From Ypsolopha sequella (lineage: Eukaryota > Arthropoda > Insecta > Lepidoptera > Ypsolophidae), in the NCBI GenBank assembly GCA_934047225.1, contig OW203993.1:21900069-21964068 (forward strand): DNA of 64,000 nt. Reading direction: 5' to 3'. The notes under the pieces are model-generated. The model saw only the letters and a program-made list of their open reading frames with translations, was not told the origin of the DNA and searched no databases. Numbering within the stretch: position 1 is the stretch's first letter; each line of letters opens with the position of its first letter. Shown here piece by piece: positions 1 to 9,743 of this stretch. The translations under genes were made by a program, and so were the position numbers.

Positions 1-1203
1 CTAGAATTTAATTATCAAATGTAATTCCCAATTACAACACTATGTACTGTACCAACAATACAAATTACAATTAGGTTACCTACCTATTACAACATTACCA
101 AATTTAAATTATATTTGGTGTATACAATACACACAAACCCGAATGCACATTCCACTATGCACTTGTATACATACTTGTAAGTACATACATTCAAGCCAAG
201 ATAACAGTATGTTAGCTAACAAGTTGATTTCCAAACCTATAATATAAACCGTTATATGATTATGTTATTGTAGTACAAAAACACTTTATATGGACCAAAT
301 TATCAAATTATATTGATATTATCGAACCACATCAATGTGGTACCCTCCGGTAATCAATTATCTACTCAAAGCACTAAACAAATCCAATGTAATTGCTACA
401 TCAATAACATATCAACATTACAACCATGTAAATAGCCTAGCTATGTTAACAGTTCAATTCAACTGGGGCCGCCCAGTTCCGCTGTTTAAATGTATATAAA
501 CCAAAGGTGGGACAAACCACGATCAATGCTACCAGAAATTGTATGGTAGAAAGTGATGTTAGCAGTTGGAACAGGGGCCCATAAGCTGTCCCTAATCTAC
601 GTCCATGTAAATTTAAGCTGCTTATATTCTACAAAAAGTAAGTACAAAATTTCCTACCAGAAAATGGTACTTAGGAGATGTCCGCAGTAAGAGTCCCTCT
701 CGTACACGGAGTCCAAATGTGTGCCGGTGTTGTGGCACGTTGCTCACCTCCACGGAGAACCCTAAACACAACCCACTATCCCTGGATGCATCCAAACCCA
801 GAAGATATCGTAACCGGACAATGTTTTCCCACCTGTTGAAAAGCGCGTGTATGCAGGTTATGTCACACACAAAGAAACCAAACTAAAAGTGGCCTTCCCG
901 CCAAAATATTGTCAGACCCTGACTCACAAATGTTTATTATGATATCCACATCGATTTCCCCTGTTTTATTCAATTAATATACCAAAATATAAAATCGACC
1001 GCGATCTTTTCCAAAGTAGACCTTTCCGAGGCTTTTTGTGACAGCTCCCAGAGTGTCCATAGACAAAATACCATAGACCACTGTCGGATACGTTCAAAAA
1101 CAATCATTTTATCCGAAACAATGATGTTAACTTACAAAGGTTATAATTTTAAGAAATGTATTTAGATGTTAAATAAAACAAAGTTTTTTTATATCGGTGT
1201 TTC
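1..1203. other. AT-rich stretch, no gene recognised
   Basis: No reading frame here has motifs or splice context that I can defend. The part around 620-900 is less AT-rich and holds an 82-codon minus-strand frame, but it matches nothing I know and shows no domain. I treat it as unassigned, probably old repeat DNA. Confidence 0.4.
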
Positions 1204-1247
1204 ATTTATTACTTTTGTTATTTACACAATTAAGTTACAAACATAAT

Positions 1248-1613
1248 TCAATAATCACAAGTATTACACGATCTCTTTGAAATTTTGTTAATAAAATTTT
1301 CTGTTGTATCGAGTATGTCATCTACTGGCTCAGTCACAATATGTTGAGCGCTTACTAAAACACTTTCACTTTCTTGCGAGATATCTACGAGTATTACTTC
1401 GATTTTTATCAATCGTCTGCCGACACGTGGTGCTTTGCTAATCACGAAACACGATGATTGTTCTGTTGCCGGTCGTTTTTTAACTGCTCGAACTTTTTTT
1501 TTATTTGATGGTAGAGTATTCGGTGTGATAACTTCTTCTATTTCACTATCAAAACCAATTAGCATATCTTGTGCATCTCGCGTGTAGAATGCTTCCGCAG
1601 CTTTGTCCATTAT
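1248..1613 (-). CDS. Possible last exon, unknown protein
   Basis: A 120-codon open frame on the minus strand, starting at the ATG at 1610. Its product is charged, with a basic KKK/KKR patch near residues 36-46 that could be a nuclear signal. An AATAAA polyadenylation signal follows the stop on the minus strand (about 1204-1209). Just upstream, 1614-1684 looks like a 71-nt intron: donor GTGAGTAAA at 1684 and acceptor TTGTCAG at 1614. The frame stays open through it into the segment up to about 1790, where it meets a poly-T run. It may therefore be the 3' end of a spliced gene rather than a one-exon gene. I do not recognise the family. It could be a host gene remnant or TE-borne. Confidence 0.35.
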   Translation of the reverse strand: MMDKAAEAFYTRDAQDMLIGFDSEIEEVITPNTLPSNKKKVRAVKKRPATEQSSCFVISKAPRVGRRLIKIEVILVDISQESESVLVSAQHIVTEPVDDILDTTENFINKISKRSCNTCDY

Positions 1614-1790
1614 CTGACAAGATAAAATATTACAGATCCAGTCTAGTCAAAGAAATAATCGAAACTGATGCAAAATTTACTCACCAATTTATTGTTTTGT
1701 ATTTTCGTTACACTGAATAAACCTGTACGACTTTTACCTATGCAATGCAATGATTGAATATAAATACTAGGGTGTCCCTTATATTTCAAG

Positions 1791-1925
1791 TTTTTTTTTT
1801 TTTTTTTATGCGTTTATTGAGTAAATACAAGAAAAATATACAATATTATAAAACTTATACAGCTAACGGAAACCATAAAGAGGTTTATGTGTCGCTGCAA
1901 GCGCTCACAACTAAAATTTTACTTA
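1791..1925 (-). repeat. Poly(A)-tailed retroposon 3' end
   Basis: On the minus strand, sequence with an AATAAA-like signal (ACTCAATAAACGCAT) runs into a 17-base A tail (T run at 1791-1807 on the plus strand). This is the usual 3' end of a 5'-truncated LINE or a SINE. The 5' limit is a guess. The stretch from about 1926 to 2200 holds nothing I can name and may be the 5' flank of the transposase-like gene at 2201. Confidence 0.45.
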
Positions 1926-2200
1926 TTTAATTTTATCAATTTTTTTATCGAGATAGTGACACTTTAAAATACTTTACGCATACCTTTTAAAAACTTTCGT
2001 AATAACCCAATATAGTCTAGAAAAAAATATTAGCTCGATTAATGAACGATTACCCGTGCCGACTTGCGATTTCAACTTGTCGATACAAGTTGTGCGGGTG
2101 GGTAGTTGGGTACTGCACTGCGACCTGTAACTACGTGTTTATTTTTCATTACATACGTGATTATTTAGATTATTAGTTGGCTGTTGTGTATTGCATAAAG

Positions 2201-2710
2201 ATGTCGGTTGAATTACGGAGTGATAAACAAAATATTTTCCTTATCGGGCTGCCTAGCCATCAAATAAATGGTGCAAAATTACCTTCTATTCGACAAGTTT
2301 TCTCTGTCTTGTTTTACAATATTCGCGAAGTCAAGCTGACTGTCAGTGAAAGTGCTAATCTTGTGATAAAGGAGTGCATTATATTTTAAGAAAAAGCAAG
2401 AATTCCCACAAAGGCATTTCCTAACTGCGTGAAGAAACTTGTTGATTTATATCATGTTTGGAGAGAACTGCAGAAAAATTGTAAAAAAACCCAGGATATT
2501 TTCAAAAACCGCCAAAATAATTTTGAAAGAGACCTTGATAACTTATTTGATATTGCACATGCTGATGCCTTTGAAAGAATGAAAATAGAAGAAGACAAAG
2601 AATTTTTGAAAAAACAAAGAGAGCCAGGTCGACTGGGATGCTTAGGGGGTGTAGACAAAAAGTTGGCGGACAAAGAAGAAAGAGTTAGACAACGAAGATT
2701 AGACGAAGAG
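2201..2710 (+). pseudogene. Transposase-like gene, N-terminal part
   Basis: First half of an uncharacterised insect transposase-like protein, beginning at ATG 2201. Part 1 (2201-2386) ends in an in-frame TAA at 2387-2389. The same frame then continues from 2390 to 2710 with family-like sequence (LFDIAHADAF, QREPGRLGCLGGVDKK, then a basic KEERVRQRR coil). At 2710 the frame is broken by a LINE insertion and resumes at 5659 in exact register. I recall this N-terminal block from multi-copy insect proteins of unknown name. That it is a mobile-element protein is inferred from the RNase H-like second half. One premature stop plus two interruptions make it non-functional. Confidence 0.55.
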
Positions 2711-5650
2711 AATAAGAATAAGATAAGAATAAGAATAGTTTATTTTACCAAAAGATATACAAAAGAGATAACTAAAACTTCAAAATAACAATATTCTAAT
2801 TATAACTTATTTAACACAATATCTATTGGTCCCCAAACTAGATTAGGTCTGTACCGCGGGAACCTAGGAAGTACGACATCTTAAAAGAACAATTTTGCGT
2901 CGATTATTTGAACATAACCAACTGTCGTCGTGGTTACATTACATAAAACAAAAATATTCAAACAACAAATTTACTCCATGAGGAATAACTACAAAAAATG
3001 GCAAAATAAAATAAAAGATAGATATTTAAATATATAAATACATAAATAAAAAATAAATTAATATAACATTAATTCAAGTATTACCAAGCACTTGCGTGAT
3101 GATAAACTTTCACTCATGTGCATAACATATTTTATTTAAAACATTCAGGATTTTATTTTTATTATTTCTTCAGTCCGATCATAAGACAAGCCAAGAAGCC
3201 TGTAACCGCTGGCTATAGGAATGCAGGGCTGATGGGATTTGACACGGGAGAATTGTGGGAAACAATGTGGGTGCACTGACCTGCTTTGTATGTTGGTGGG
3301 CGAGCCGACGAATCCGCTGACGAGCTGAACCTTCTTGTTGGGCTGATGAAGCTGACGTCTTGGATGAGTAGGATGTATTGAATGTCTTGGTTCGTGGTAA
3401 CGTGAACACAACACTGTTAGAACACTGCACTGATGGGTACACGATATTGGTTGTGGCGGCGCGAATGGGTGTACACACGTATCGTTCGGTCGACGGTTGC
3501 GGCGAAACAGTCTGAGTGAGCCAACGCGCGGGTTGGCGCCAGCGCGCGAGTGCGCAGACGTGCGCCTCGGGAGGCTTCTCGAGCCGAAGAGAAAGGACCA
3601 GCGCCCGCGCGCGCCTCGAGCCGGCGCGCGGCGGGGGGTCTCGTCATCCGCGCATGCGCGTCGTCACGCTGTCGCGTGAACAAAGCCAGTTCCTGATTTT
3701 TATTCTTGCCTCTTTCACTGAGCAGCCCTTTATGTTACATAGTTTTGTTATTCTGTTGTAAACAAAAGGAAACATGAAATCAGGAAGATGCTGAGCAAAG
3801 GAGGTTTTAACGGTTGTTATTGGTACCATATATATACGTTTTAACATAAGATGGGAGTAGGTATCGGAGTTGATTGTTTGTCGGTGCATGAGAAGAACAA
3901 CCTTGAGTATATATAGTTGGCGGATGTTAAGAACGCCAGCCTCCGAATATAAAAGATCTGTGGAATGCCTAAAAGGTTTTTTAAGCATTACCTTAAGCAC
4001 AGAACGCTGCGCTCTCTCAACCTCAATCATTGCCGTGAGTCGCGATCCTCCCCACACAGTGATACAGTAACTCAGAATAGACTCACATAAAGACGTGTAT
4101 ACAAGATTAATTACATGTTTGTCAGCAGAGTTACGTAATAGTTTCATTATATGAATCAATTTCCTTGTTTTCTGCGAGAGAGCACTGATGTGTGATTTAA
4201 AGGATAGATGTTGGTCTACCATTACTCCCAGGTAGCGGATTTCTTCTGAACGGTCAATGCTATCACAGAAACAAGGGTCAGAAATACCACACGAGTGGAT
4301 TTTTAGGCTTATTGGCGATTTAGGTTCCGAGGCTAGAGTCTTGTGGAAACAGATATATTTAGTTTTCTTGGCATTCAAAGTGAGCAGGTTCATGTCAAGC
4401 CAGTGCTTAACTTCAGCTAGCCCCTGATTTGCAGCATGAACTGTTGCATCCCAGGTTTTACCGTGAAATAACACTACAGTGTCATCTGCGTAACTAATGA
4501 CGTTTGCATTGGACAGGTTGATTTTGCATAGATCATTCATATAGAGAATAAAGATAGTGGGTCCAAGAACGCTCCCCTGAGGAACTCCAAAATCAGTTGG
4601 GAGGACATTGCTAACGTCATCCCCCACTCTTAGACGCTGACACCTTTTGGACAGGTAACTACGAAACCAATCGAGTGGTAATCCCCTAATCCCTAACCTC
4701 TCTAACTTTTTCAAGAGAATCGGAACCGAAACTGTGTCGAATGCTTTAGCCAAGTCCAAAAAAGCACCAACACAGCTCTGGCCCTTGTCAAGGAGTGAAC
4801 CGACTACTTTGGTCAGGGATCTAACGGCGTCCTCCGTTGATTTTCCTCGCCTGAAACCGAACTGATTATTAGATATTAGCTCAAAGGTTTCTAAGTAATT
4901 TACAAGTCGACCATTTACAATTCTCTCTAAGATCTTTGAGAAAATACCCAGAAGAGAAATAGGTCTGTAATGCTCAGGAACATTACATGCACCTCCCTTA
5001 TGAATAGGAATAAGTGTTGCCAATTTCCACTCACTGGGGAAGACTCCGGAACTAAGACTCAGGTTATAAATATGGGTCAATGGTAGAATAATTTCATTTT
5101 TAATTGCTTTAATTAATTTAGCACTAAAACCATCTGCTCCTGGTGCACTGTCATTCTTTAACCGAAGAATAAGTTTATCAACTTCATAGACATCAGTGGG
5201 CTGCATAAAAAAAGAGTGCGGAACTGCGTCGGGCAAATTTTGTTCAGAAATCAGGTCATCGTGAGATTTATGTAATTTTGTGAGGACGTGGTTAGCTAGC
5301 TCTTTACCGACATTAGAGTAGTAGTTGTTACAGTAGTCCAGGGACTCCTTAGCATTTGCCTTGATTTTAGTGAGTTCAGCAGATACAGATTTCTTGTTGG
5401 GGTATTCTGTTATTGTTTTTATCGTTTTCCAAAGTGCTTTGGTGTTATCTTTGTTGATCTCAAGTTCATTGCTTTCATAGGCGTGTTTTAATTTATGTAA
5501 AATAACCTTTAAGAAATTCCTGTATCTTTTGTATACAAGCTTTCTCACCGGATCATTAGGAAATTTTCGTACATCAAGATGGAGTTTGTCTCGATGTTTC
5601 ATGCACCTAATTAAACCCGGAGTGATCCAAGGTTTTAATGCAAATTTGGA
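2711..5650 (-). mobile_element. 5'-truncated LINE (Jockey/CR1-like group)
   Basis: A non-LTR retrotransposon in minus orientation. It is bounded by a perfect 8-bp target-site duplication, ACGAAGAG, at 2703-2710 and 5651-5658. Its 3' end is a microsatellite tail made of AATAAG/AATAAGAT units (2711-2737), as in LINEs that end in short repeats rather than plain poly(A). The 5' end is truncated inside ORF2 at about 5637-5650. The 3' region (2738-3643) is unusual for a CpG-rich block at about 3490-3660. It sits inside the transposase-like gene, so it is younger than that gene. Confidence 0.8.
3644..5637 (-). pseudogene. LINE reverse transcriptase (ORF2, 5'-truncated)
   Basis: A single open frame of about 660 codons encodes the reverse transcriptase of the LINE at 2711-5650. 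In order: the post-endonuclease linker (PWITPGLI just upstream of the first Met at 5602), PGADGFSAK, the fingers block with FRRGKSTEDAV, motif A AFLDLAKAFDTV, motif B GVPQGSVLGPTIF, motif C SYADDTVVLF, the thumb, and the SILSYCITVWGG block typical of Jockey/CR1-like LINEs. The apurinic endonuclease domain expected upstream is missing, so the copy is dead on arrival despite an open frame. Its closest relative in the window is the LINE at 36066-37815 (shared SIL-YCIT-WGG and -LNIRQL- blocks). Confidence 0.85.
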
Positions 5651-5658
5651 ACGAAGAG

Positions 5659-6908
5659 GGGAGAAAACTTAGACAAAGAGAGTTATTGGCTGTTGCATCG
5701 ACTTCTACTACACATAACTTGGAAGATCTACAAGATTCAGACGAAGAACAAATTCTGAATTCTGAAGTCAGCTTGCCTGAGATTTCCTGCCCTGAAGTAA
5801 GTTCGAAAAGAGGTAGAAAGAATCTGATAACACCTAAACTTGTTGCAGCTTTAGATCGATGCCAGCTTAGCATAAGAGACTCCGTTTACATTCTTCATGC
5901 GGTCGTAGAAGCGCTTGGTTTGAGCAGCGATGACTTCCCCATTAACAAATCCTCGATCCAGCGAATTCGTACACAGACGAGAAAATCCAGGGCAGAATCA
6001 ATAAAAACTCACTTTCAGAACAATGTACCTGACGTAGTTACAGTCCATTGGGATGTAAAATTATTACCAGGCTTGAATGTGCGAAGCTCAAAAGAAGAAC
6101 GTTTGCCAATTATCGCTTCATTTGAAGGCGGAGAACAGATTCTTGCAGTGCCAAAACTAGATAGTTCTTCTGGTAAACATCAAGCTAAAGCCGTCTCAAC
6201 TGCCCTCTTTGACTGGAACCTTAATGAAAAGGTACAAATATTGTGTTGCGACACAACAGCTTCGAATACTGGCCATTTCAATGGAGCTTGTGCTCTTTTG
6301 GAGCAGACTTTGGACAGAGAATTGTTACTTTTTGCTTGTCGTCATCATGTTTATGAGTTAGTCCTAAAAGCTGTGTTCGAAACCAAAATAAAGCAAGTTA
6401 CTAGTAGCCCAGATATTCCGATCTTCAAAAAGTTCAGAGACAATTGGAAAAACATCGATTCAAATAACATTGAACTATGCCTTGATTTCGTAAAAGAACA
6501 TGTTGCTGAGACAAACATTACAACTTTGTTAATGTTTTATAAAGAACAATTAGACAAAGCTTTTATAAGAGACGATTATCGTGAATTGGTTGAACTATGC
6601 ATAGTGTTTTTAGGGGGAGATTTGGAGAAGAAAATAAAAATTAAGCCGCCTGGAGCTATGCATCAGGCACGATGGATGGCGAGAGCGATTTACTCTTTAA
6701 AAATATGTTTGCTTCAATCTCAATTTAGAATGAATGCGAAGGACAAAAAGGCCCTACAAGATGTTTGCTTATTTATCGTCACATTGTATGTAAAACCTTG
6801 GCTCGAATGCTCAGTGGCGATTAAAGCACCTAACCAAGATTTGTGCTTCTTGAAGGCGTTAAAAGACTATGAAAAAGTTGACGCAACAGTGTCTGAAGTC
6901 GCTATAAG
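5659..6908 (+). pseudogene. Transposase-like gene, C-terminal part
   Basis: Continuation of the gene at 2201, in the same register after the LINE and its duplicated target site. The product has an RNase H-like look: an acidic residue in VTVHWDVKLLPG, then CCDTTASNTGHFNGAC, then the HH-containing block LLFACRHHVYELVL, followed by a helical region. These are the kinds of positions that carry catalytic acids in cut-and-paste transposases, but I cannot name the superfamily. Coding similarity stops at about 6908, where the frame runs into the antisense of a BEL gag gene, so the C-terminus is lost. Frames downstream of 6908 are read-through. Confidence 0.5.
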
Positions 6909-9250
6909 CAAGTTGCAGCAGTTGCTGGGTTGGCGGCTGGCACGTCAGAGTGCAGCAGCGTGTTGTGTGGGCGTGTGCAGCCGTTGATGCCGCAGGGTCT
7001 CGCCTTGCACCGGTCTCTGCGATGTTTGCTCACCAGACATCGGAAGCAGGTGTTGGACGAGCGTGCCCACTCCCAGCGCGCGTCGACAGTCATACCGCGC
7101 AGCTTGCGGCATGACGTGGTTCGGTGCTCAGCGCCACAGCAGAGGCATGGCGGCGTCGCCGTTGTCTCTGTCTCGGCTGCTGTGTAGGCAGCGGACTCCC
7201 ACCATCGCTCAGGTCGGCGTGCCGGTGCTGGTGCGGGCGTCTTCAGTGGTGCCTTTGTTGCGGGTGCGGGCGCTGCCGTAAACATATACTGCAGCGCTCG
7301 GTCGGCCTCTCGCATCAGGAAGCGGGACAGCAGCTCAAACTCCGACGCGCTGGGGTCGGCGTGGTCGTGAGCGTAGTCACACCAGCGTGACTTGAGATGT
7401 GGGCTCAGTTTGTCCAGCGTCTCCCGTGCCAGCATTGGGGTGTGGATGTACCCCTTGCGGTCCACATTCTTCAGGATGCACAATATGTTGTACACCCTTA
7501 CAGCGAACGTGTTGAGCTCCGATGCGGCTGGGCCCGGTCGAGGCAGGCGACGCAGGTCGTCCAAGGCTCGGTCCACGATGACCTCGGTGCGGCCGAAGCA
7601 TTGCTCCAATGTCCGCATGATGCTCTCGGGGTCGGTGGTTGAGTGGAGCTGGCCGACGACAGCTTCCCGGGCGTCGCCCTTCAGGCAGTTGCGCAGGCGC
7701 GCCATGTTCTCAATGGGCGAGAAGTGATATAGCTGCGTCGACTCCCGCATAGCTGCCTTGAATGGCAGCCACTCAGTTGGTGCACCGGTGAATGCTGGTA
7801 GATCCGATGACTGGCGCGGGGGTGCTCGGCCACGGGACATTCTCTCCAGTGCCTCCACCAAGCGGTCGATGCCTTGACCGCGCTGGGAAGGCGTCGTGGA
7901 GCGGCGTCGTCGCTCCGCCGGTGGTGGCGAAGGTGACTGCCGGCGGCGGTGCTCCATGGGAGACCGCAGGTGGCGGTCCTCTGCTTGGAGTGGAGCAGCC
8001 AGTGGAGCCGGGGGCCGGTGCTCATGATAGAGCGCTGGTGGGCGGCGATTGGCTGTGGCCTCGTCAGTGAGGCGGGGCACGACGGTTGGCGAGGTGTGGT
8101 GCCGGCGCTCACCATAGAGCGCTGGTGGGAAGCTGTCGGCCGCGGGGCGTTGCTCAATGGTCGGTGGAGCATGGAGCTGGCGCTCATCGTAGAGCGCTTG
8201 CGGGCGGCGATCAGCTGCGGCTTCATCGTCGAACCGTGTGCGGCGGCTAGGCACTGGTAACCGGGGCTGGTGGGGAGTCTCGGTGAAAGCCAGGGTCGTT
8301 GGTCTGGCTGTCGATGTGGATGGCAGCGCAACGTTGAGGTGTGCTGCGTTCTGCACCATCCATCTGTCGACCCGTGCGTCATCGTGCACAGAGTCAGCGT
8401 CGTGCGTGGATTCCTCGGCTTCGAGCGCCGCGGCGTTGAATGCCAGCGTGCGCTGAATTAGCCTTTGTTGGAGCTGCAGGTCCTGGCGCTGAAGCTCGAT
8501 AAGCTGAGCCTCCGCCTCGTGCTGCTCCTTCAGGATGCGGGCTCTCGTACTCGCCGTTGTTCGGTGAGAGCGCTCTGAGCGCACAGGTGAGTGCGCGCGT
8601 CGGTCAGCAGCGCGGACGTCTCCCCCCGTAGAGATGGCTGGTAGCTGCATCCCGTAGGTGGTCGTCGGGGCTGATGGTGACCGTGGCGGCTCGTGAAAGA
8701 CCAAGCCACGGTAGGCGGGGTGCACCGGGAGCGCTGCGGTGGCAGCACGCTGTGCTTCCAGGGCTGCGGCGGCGGCAGCACGCTGTGCGTCCAGGGCTGC
8801 GGCGGCAGCGCTTCGAAGCGTCAGGGCAGCCTCCAGTACTGCGCACCCCAGCGGGGTATCGGGCTGCGTGGCTGCGGCCTCTTGCAGCGATGCGGCAGCG
8901 TCCAGTATTGCAGAACACTGGGACGTAGCGGCCCGTAGTGCAGCGGCGCTCTGCAGCGCTAAAGCAGCATCTAGCGCTGCGGAGTGCAGCGGTGATGCAG
9001 GATGAAGTGCGGCAGCGTCACGCAGTGATGCAGCGGTCCCCAGCACTGCATGGGACAGCGGTGATGCGGACGGCGGTGCGGCGTGCGGCGAGGCAGCGTG
9101 CAGTACTGCGGCGTGTAGCGCTGCGGCGTGCACCGATGCGGCGTGCACCGATGTTGCTGGCTGCGCTGTTGCCTGCTGTGCTGCGGCTTGCTCCGCTGCA
9201 ACTTGCTCCTCCGTGGTGCGGTCTCCGCTCTGGGACCGGGTGGTCACCAT
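6902..9250 (-). CDS. gag: BEL/Pao gag (3'-truncated polyprotein)
   Basis: A 782-codon frame from ATG 9250. It has an Ala/His-rich low-complexity N-terminus (about residues 15-170), a Gln-rich coiled coil (about 240-290), Pro/Arg-rich linkers, then the DUF1759-type gag core (LPAFTGAPTEWLPF ... FGRTEVIVDRALDDL ... MLARETLDKLSPHLK), and two zinc knuckles near the end (CLCCGAEHRTTSC; CFRCLVSKHRRDRC). In BEL elements this gag is followed in frame by protease, RT and integrase. Here the frame ends at 6902-6904, just past a junction at about 6908, so pol is gone. GC content is far higher than in the neighbours. The large plus-strand frames over it are shadows. Confidence 0.8.
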   Translation of the reverse strand: MVTTRSQSGDRTTEEQVAAEQAAAQQATAQPATSVHAASVHAAALHAAVLHAASPHAAPPSASPLSHAVLGTAASLRDAAALHPASPLHSAALDAALALQSAAALRAATSQCSAILDAAASLQEAAATQPDTPLGCAVLEAALTLRSAAAAALDAQRAAAAAALEAQRAATAALPVHPAYRGLVFHEPPRSPSAPTTTYGMQLPAISTGGDVRAADRRAHSPVRSERSHRTTASTRARILKEQHEAEAQLIELQRQDLQLQQRLIQRTLAFNAAALEAEESTHDADSVHDDARVDRWMVQNAAHLNVALPSTSTARPTTLAFTETPHQPRLPVPSRRTRFDDEAAADRRPQALYDERQLHAPPTIEQRPAADSFPPALYGERRHHTSPTVVPRLTDEATANRRPPALYHEHRPPAPLAAPLQAEDRHLRSPMEHRRRQSPSPPPAERRRRSTTPSQRGQGIDRLVEALERMSRGRAPPRQSSDLPAFTGAPTEWLPFKAAMRESTQLYHFSPIENMARLRNCLKGDAREAVVGQLHSTTDPESIMRTLEQCFGRTEVIVDRALDDLRRLPRPGPAASELNTFAVRVYNILCILKNVDRKGYIHTPMLARETLDKLSPHLKSRWCDYAHDHADPSASEFELLSRFLMREADRALQYMFTAAPAPATKAPLKTPAPAPARRPERWWESAAYTAAETETTATPPCLCCGAEHRTTSCRKLRGMTVDARWEWARSSNTCFRCLVSKHRRDRCKARPCGINGCTRPHNTLLHSDVPAANPATAATCL

Positions 9251-9254
9251 GGCT

Positions 9255-9345
9255 GTGCTGGCGGCTGGCGGCTGGCGGCTGGCGGCTGGCGGCTGGCGGC
9301 TGGCGGCTGGCTGCTGGCTGCTGCCTGCTGGCTGCTGGCTCCTGG
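9255..9345. repeat. GGCTGGC minisatellite in BEL leader
   Basis: Tandem GGCTGGC/GGCTGCT units between the primer-binding region and the gag start. They create open frames in several phases (WRLAAGG-type repeats), which should not be taken for genes. Confidence 0.75.
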
Positions 9346-9392
9346 GTGGTCCGTGGGCAGCAAGGCGTTCTGAAGGTCGATTGCTGCGATCC

Positions 9393-9409
9393 GGCTCGAA
9401 GGACCAAAT
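9393..9409 (-). promoter_or_regulatory. BEL primer-binding region
   Basis: Directly after the LTR end (CTCAACA) the minus strand reads ATTTGGTCCTTCGAGCC. This is the characteristic start of the internal region in insect BEL/Pao elements, where the tRNA primer anneals. Which tRNA it matches cannot be settled here. Confidence 0.6.
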
Positions 9410-9743
9410 TGTTGAGGTCAGGATCCGAAGTGGACTGTATTAAAACCCAGTATTCAAACTTCAAACTTTTATTTAGAGAAACGATAGTAAAGTGAAGTAG
9501 TGAAGAGAACTGAAGTGAATGAATTTTACAAAAATAGGGCCTTATATTTATGGCACAAAACCACTCTGTCGTGTAGTGCCCGTAGGCGCGATGTCGACGG
9601 AGCGCGGAGAGGTGAGGCCAGAGGAAGGACGCCCGAGGTAGGCCAGCCTGGACGCGAGTCAACATATTGCCTTCTTGCTCTACCTCGTCGCTCCGTCCCT
9701 CGGTCCGCTGGCCAGCTTCCTTTCAGGCTTGTTGTCCGCAACA
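9410..9743 (-). repeat. BEL 5' LTR
   Basis: A 334-bp LTR in minus orientation, starting TGTTGCGGACAACAAG and ending CCTGACCTCAACA (TG...CA). The boundary at 9743/9744 is set by the point where DNA polymerase coding sequence resumes. The inner boundary is set by the primer-binding region. No second copy is in the window. Confidence 0.75.

Larger units (their letters stand above)
6905..9743 (-). mobile_element. Truncated BEL/Pao LTR retrotransposon
   Basis: Order on the minus strand: 5' LTR (9743 to 9410), primer-binding region, GC-rich leader with a minisatellite, then gag. The element stops at about 6905-6908 with no pol and no 3' LTR, abutting a plus-strand transposase-like gene. Its LTR end cuts cleanly into the DNA polymerase pseudogene at 9744. 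It looks like an insertion into that pseudogene that later lost its 3' two-thirds by deletion or rearrangement, so no target duplication can be checked. Confidence 0.75.

Noticed and set aside
3145..3761. Overlapping frames on both strands near the GC-rich block
   Set aside because: They lie in the 3' region of the LINE, overlap each other in several frames and show no domain.
6930..9495. Plus-strand ORFs over the BEL gag region
   Set aside because: They are antisense shadows of a GC-rich gag gene with recognisable domains on the other strand, plus a GGCTGGC minisatellite.
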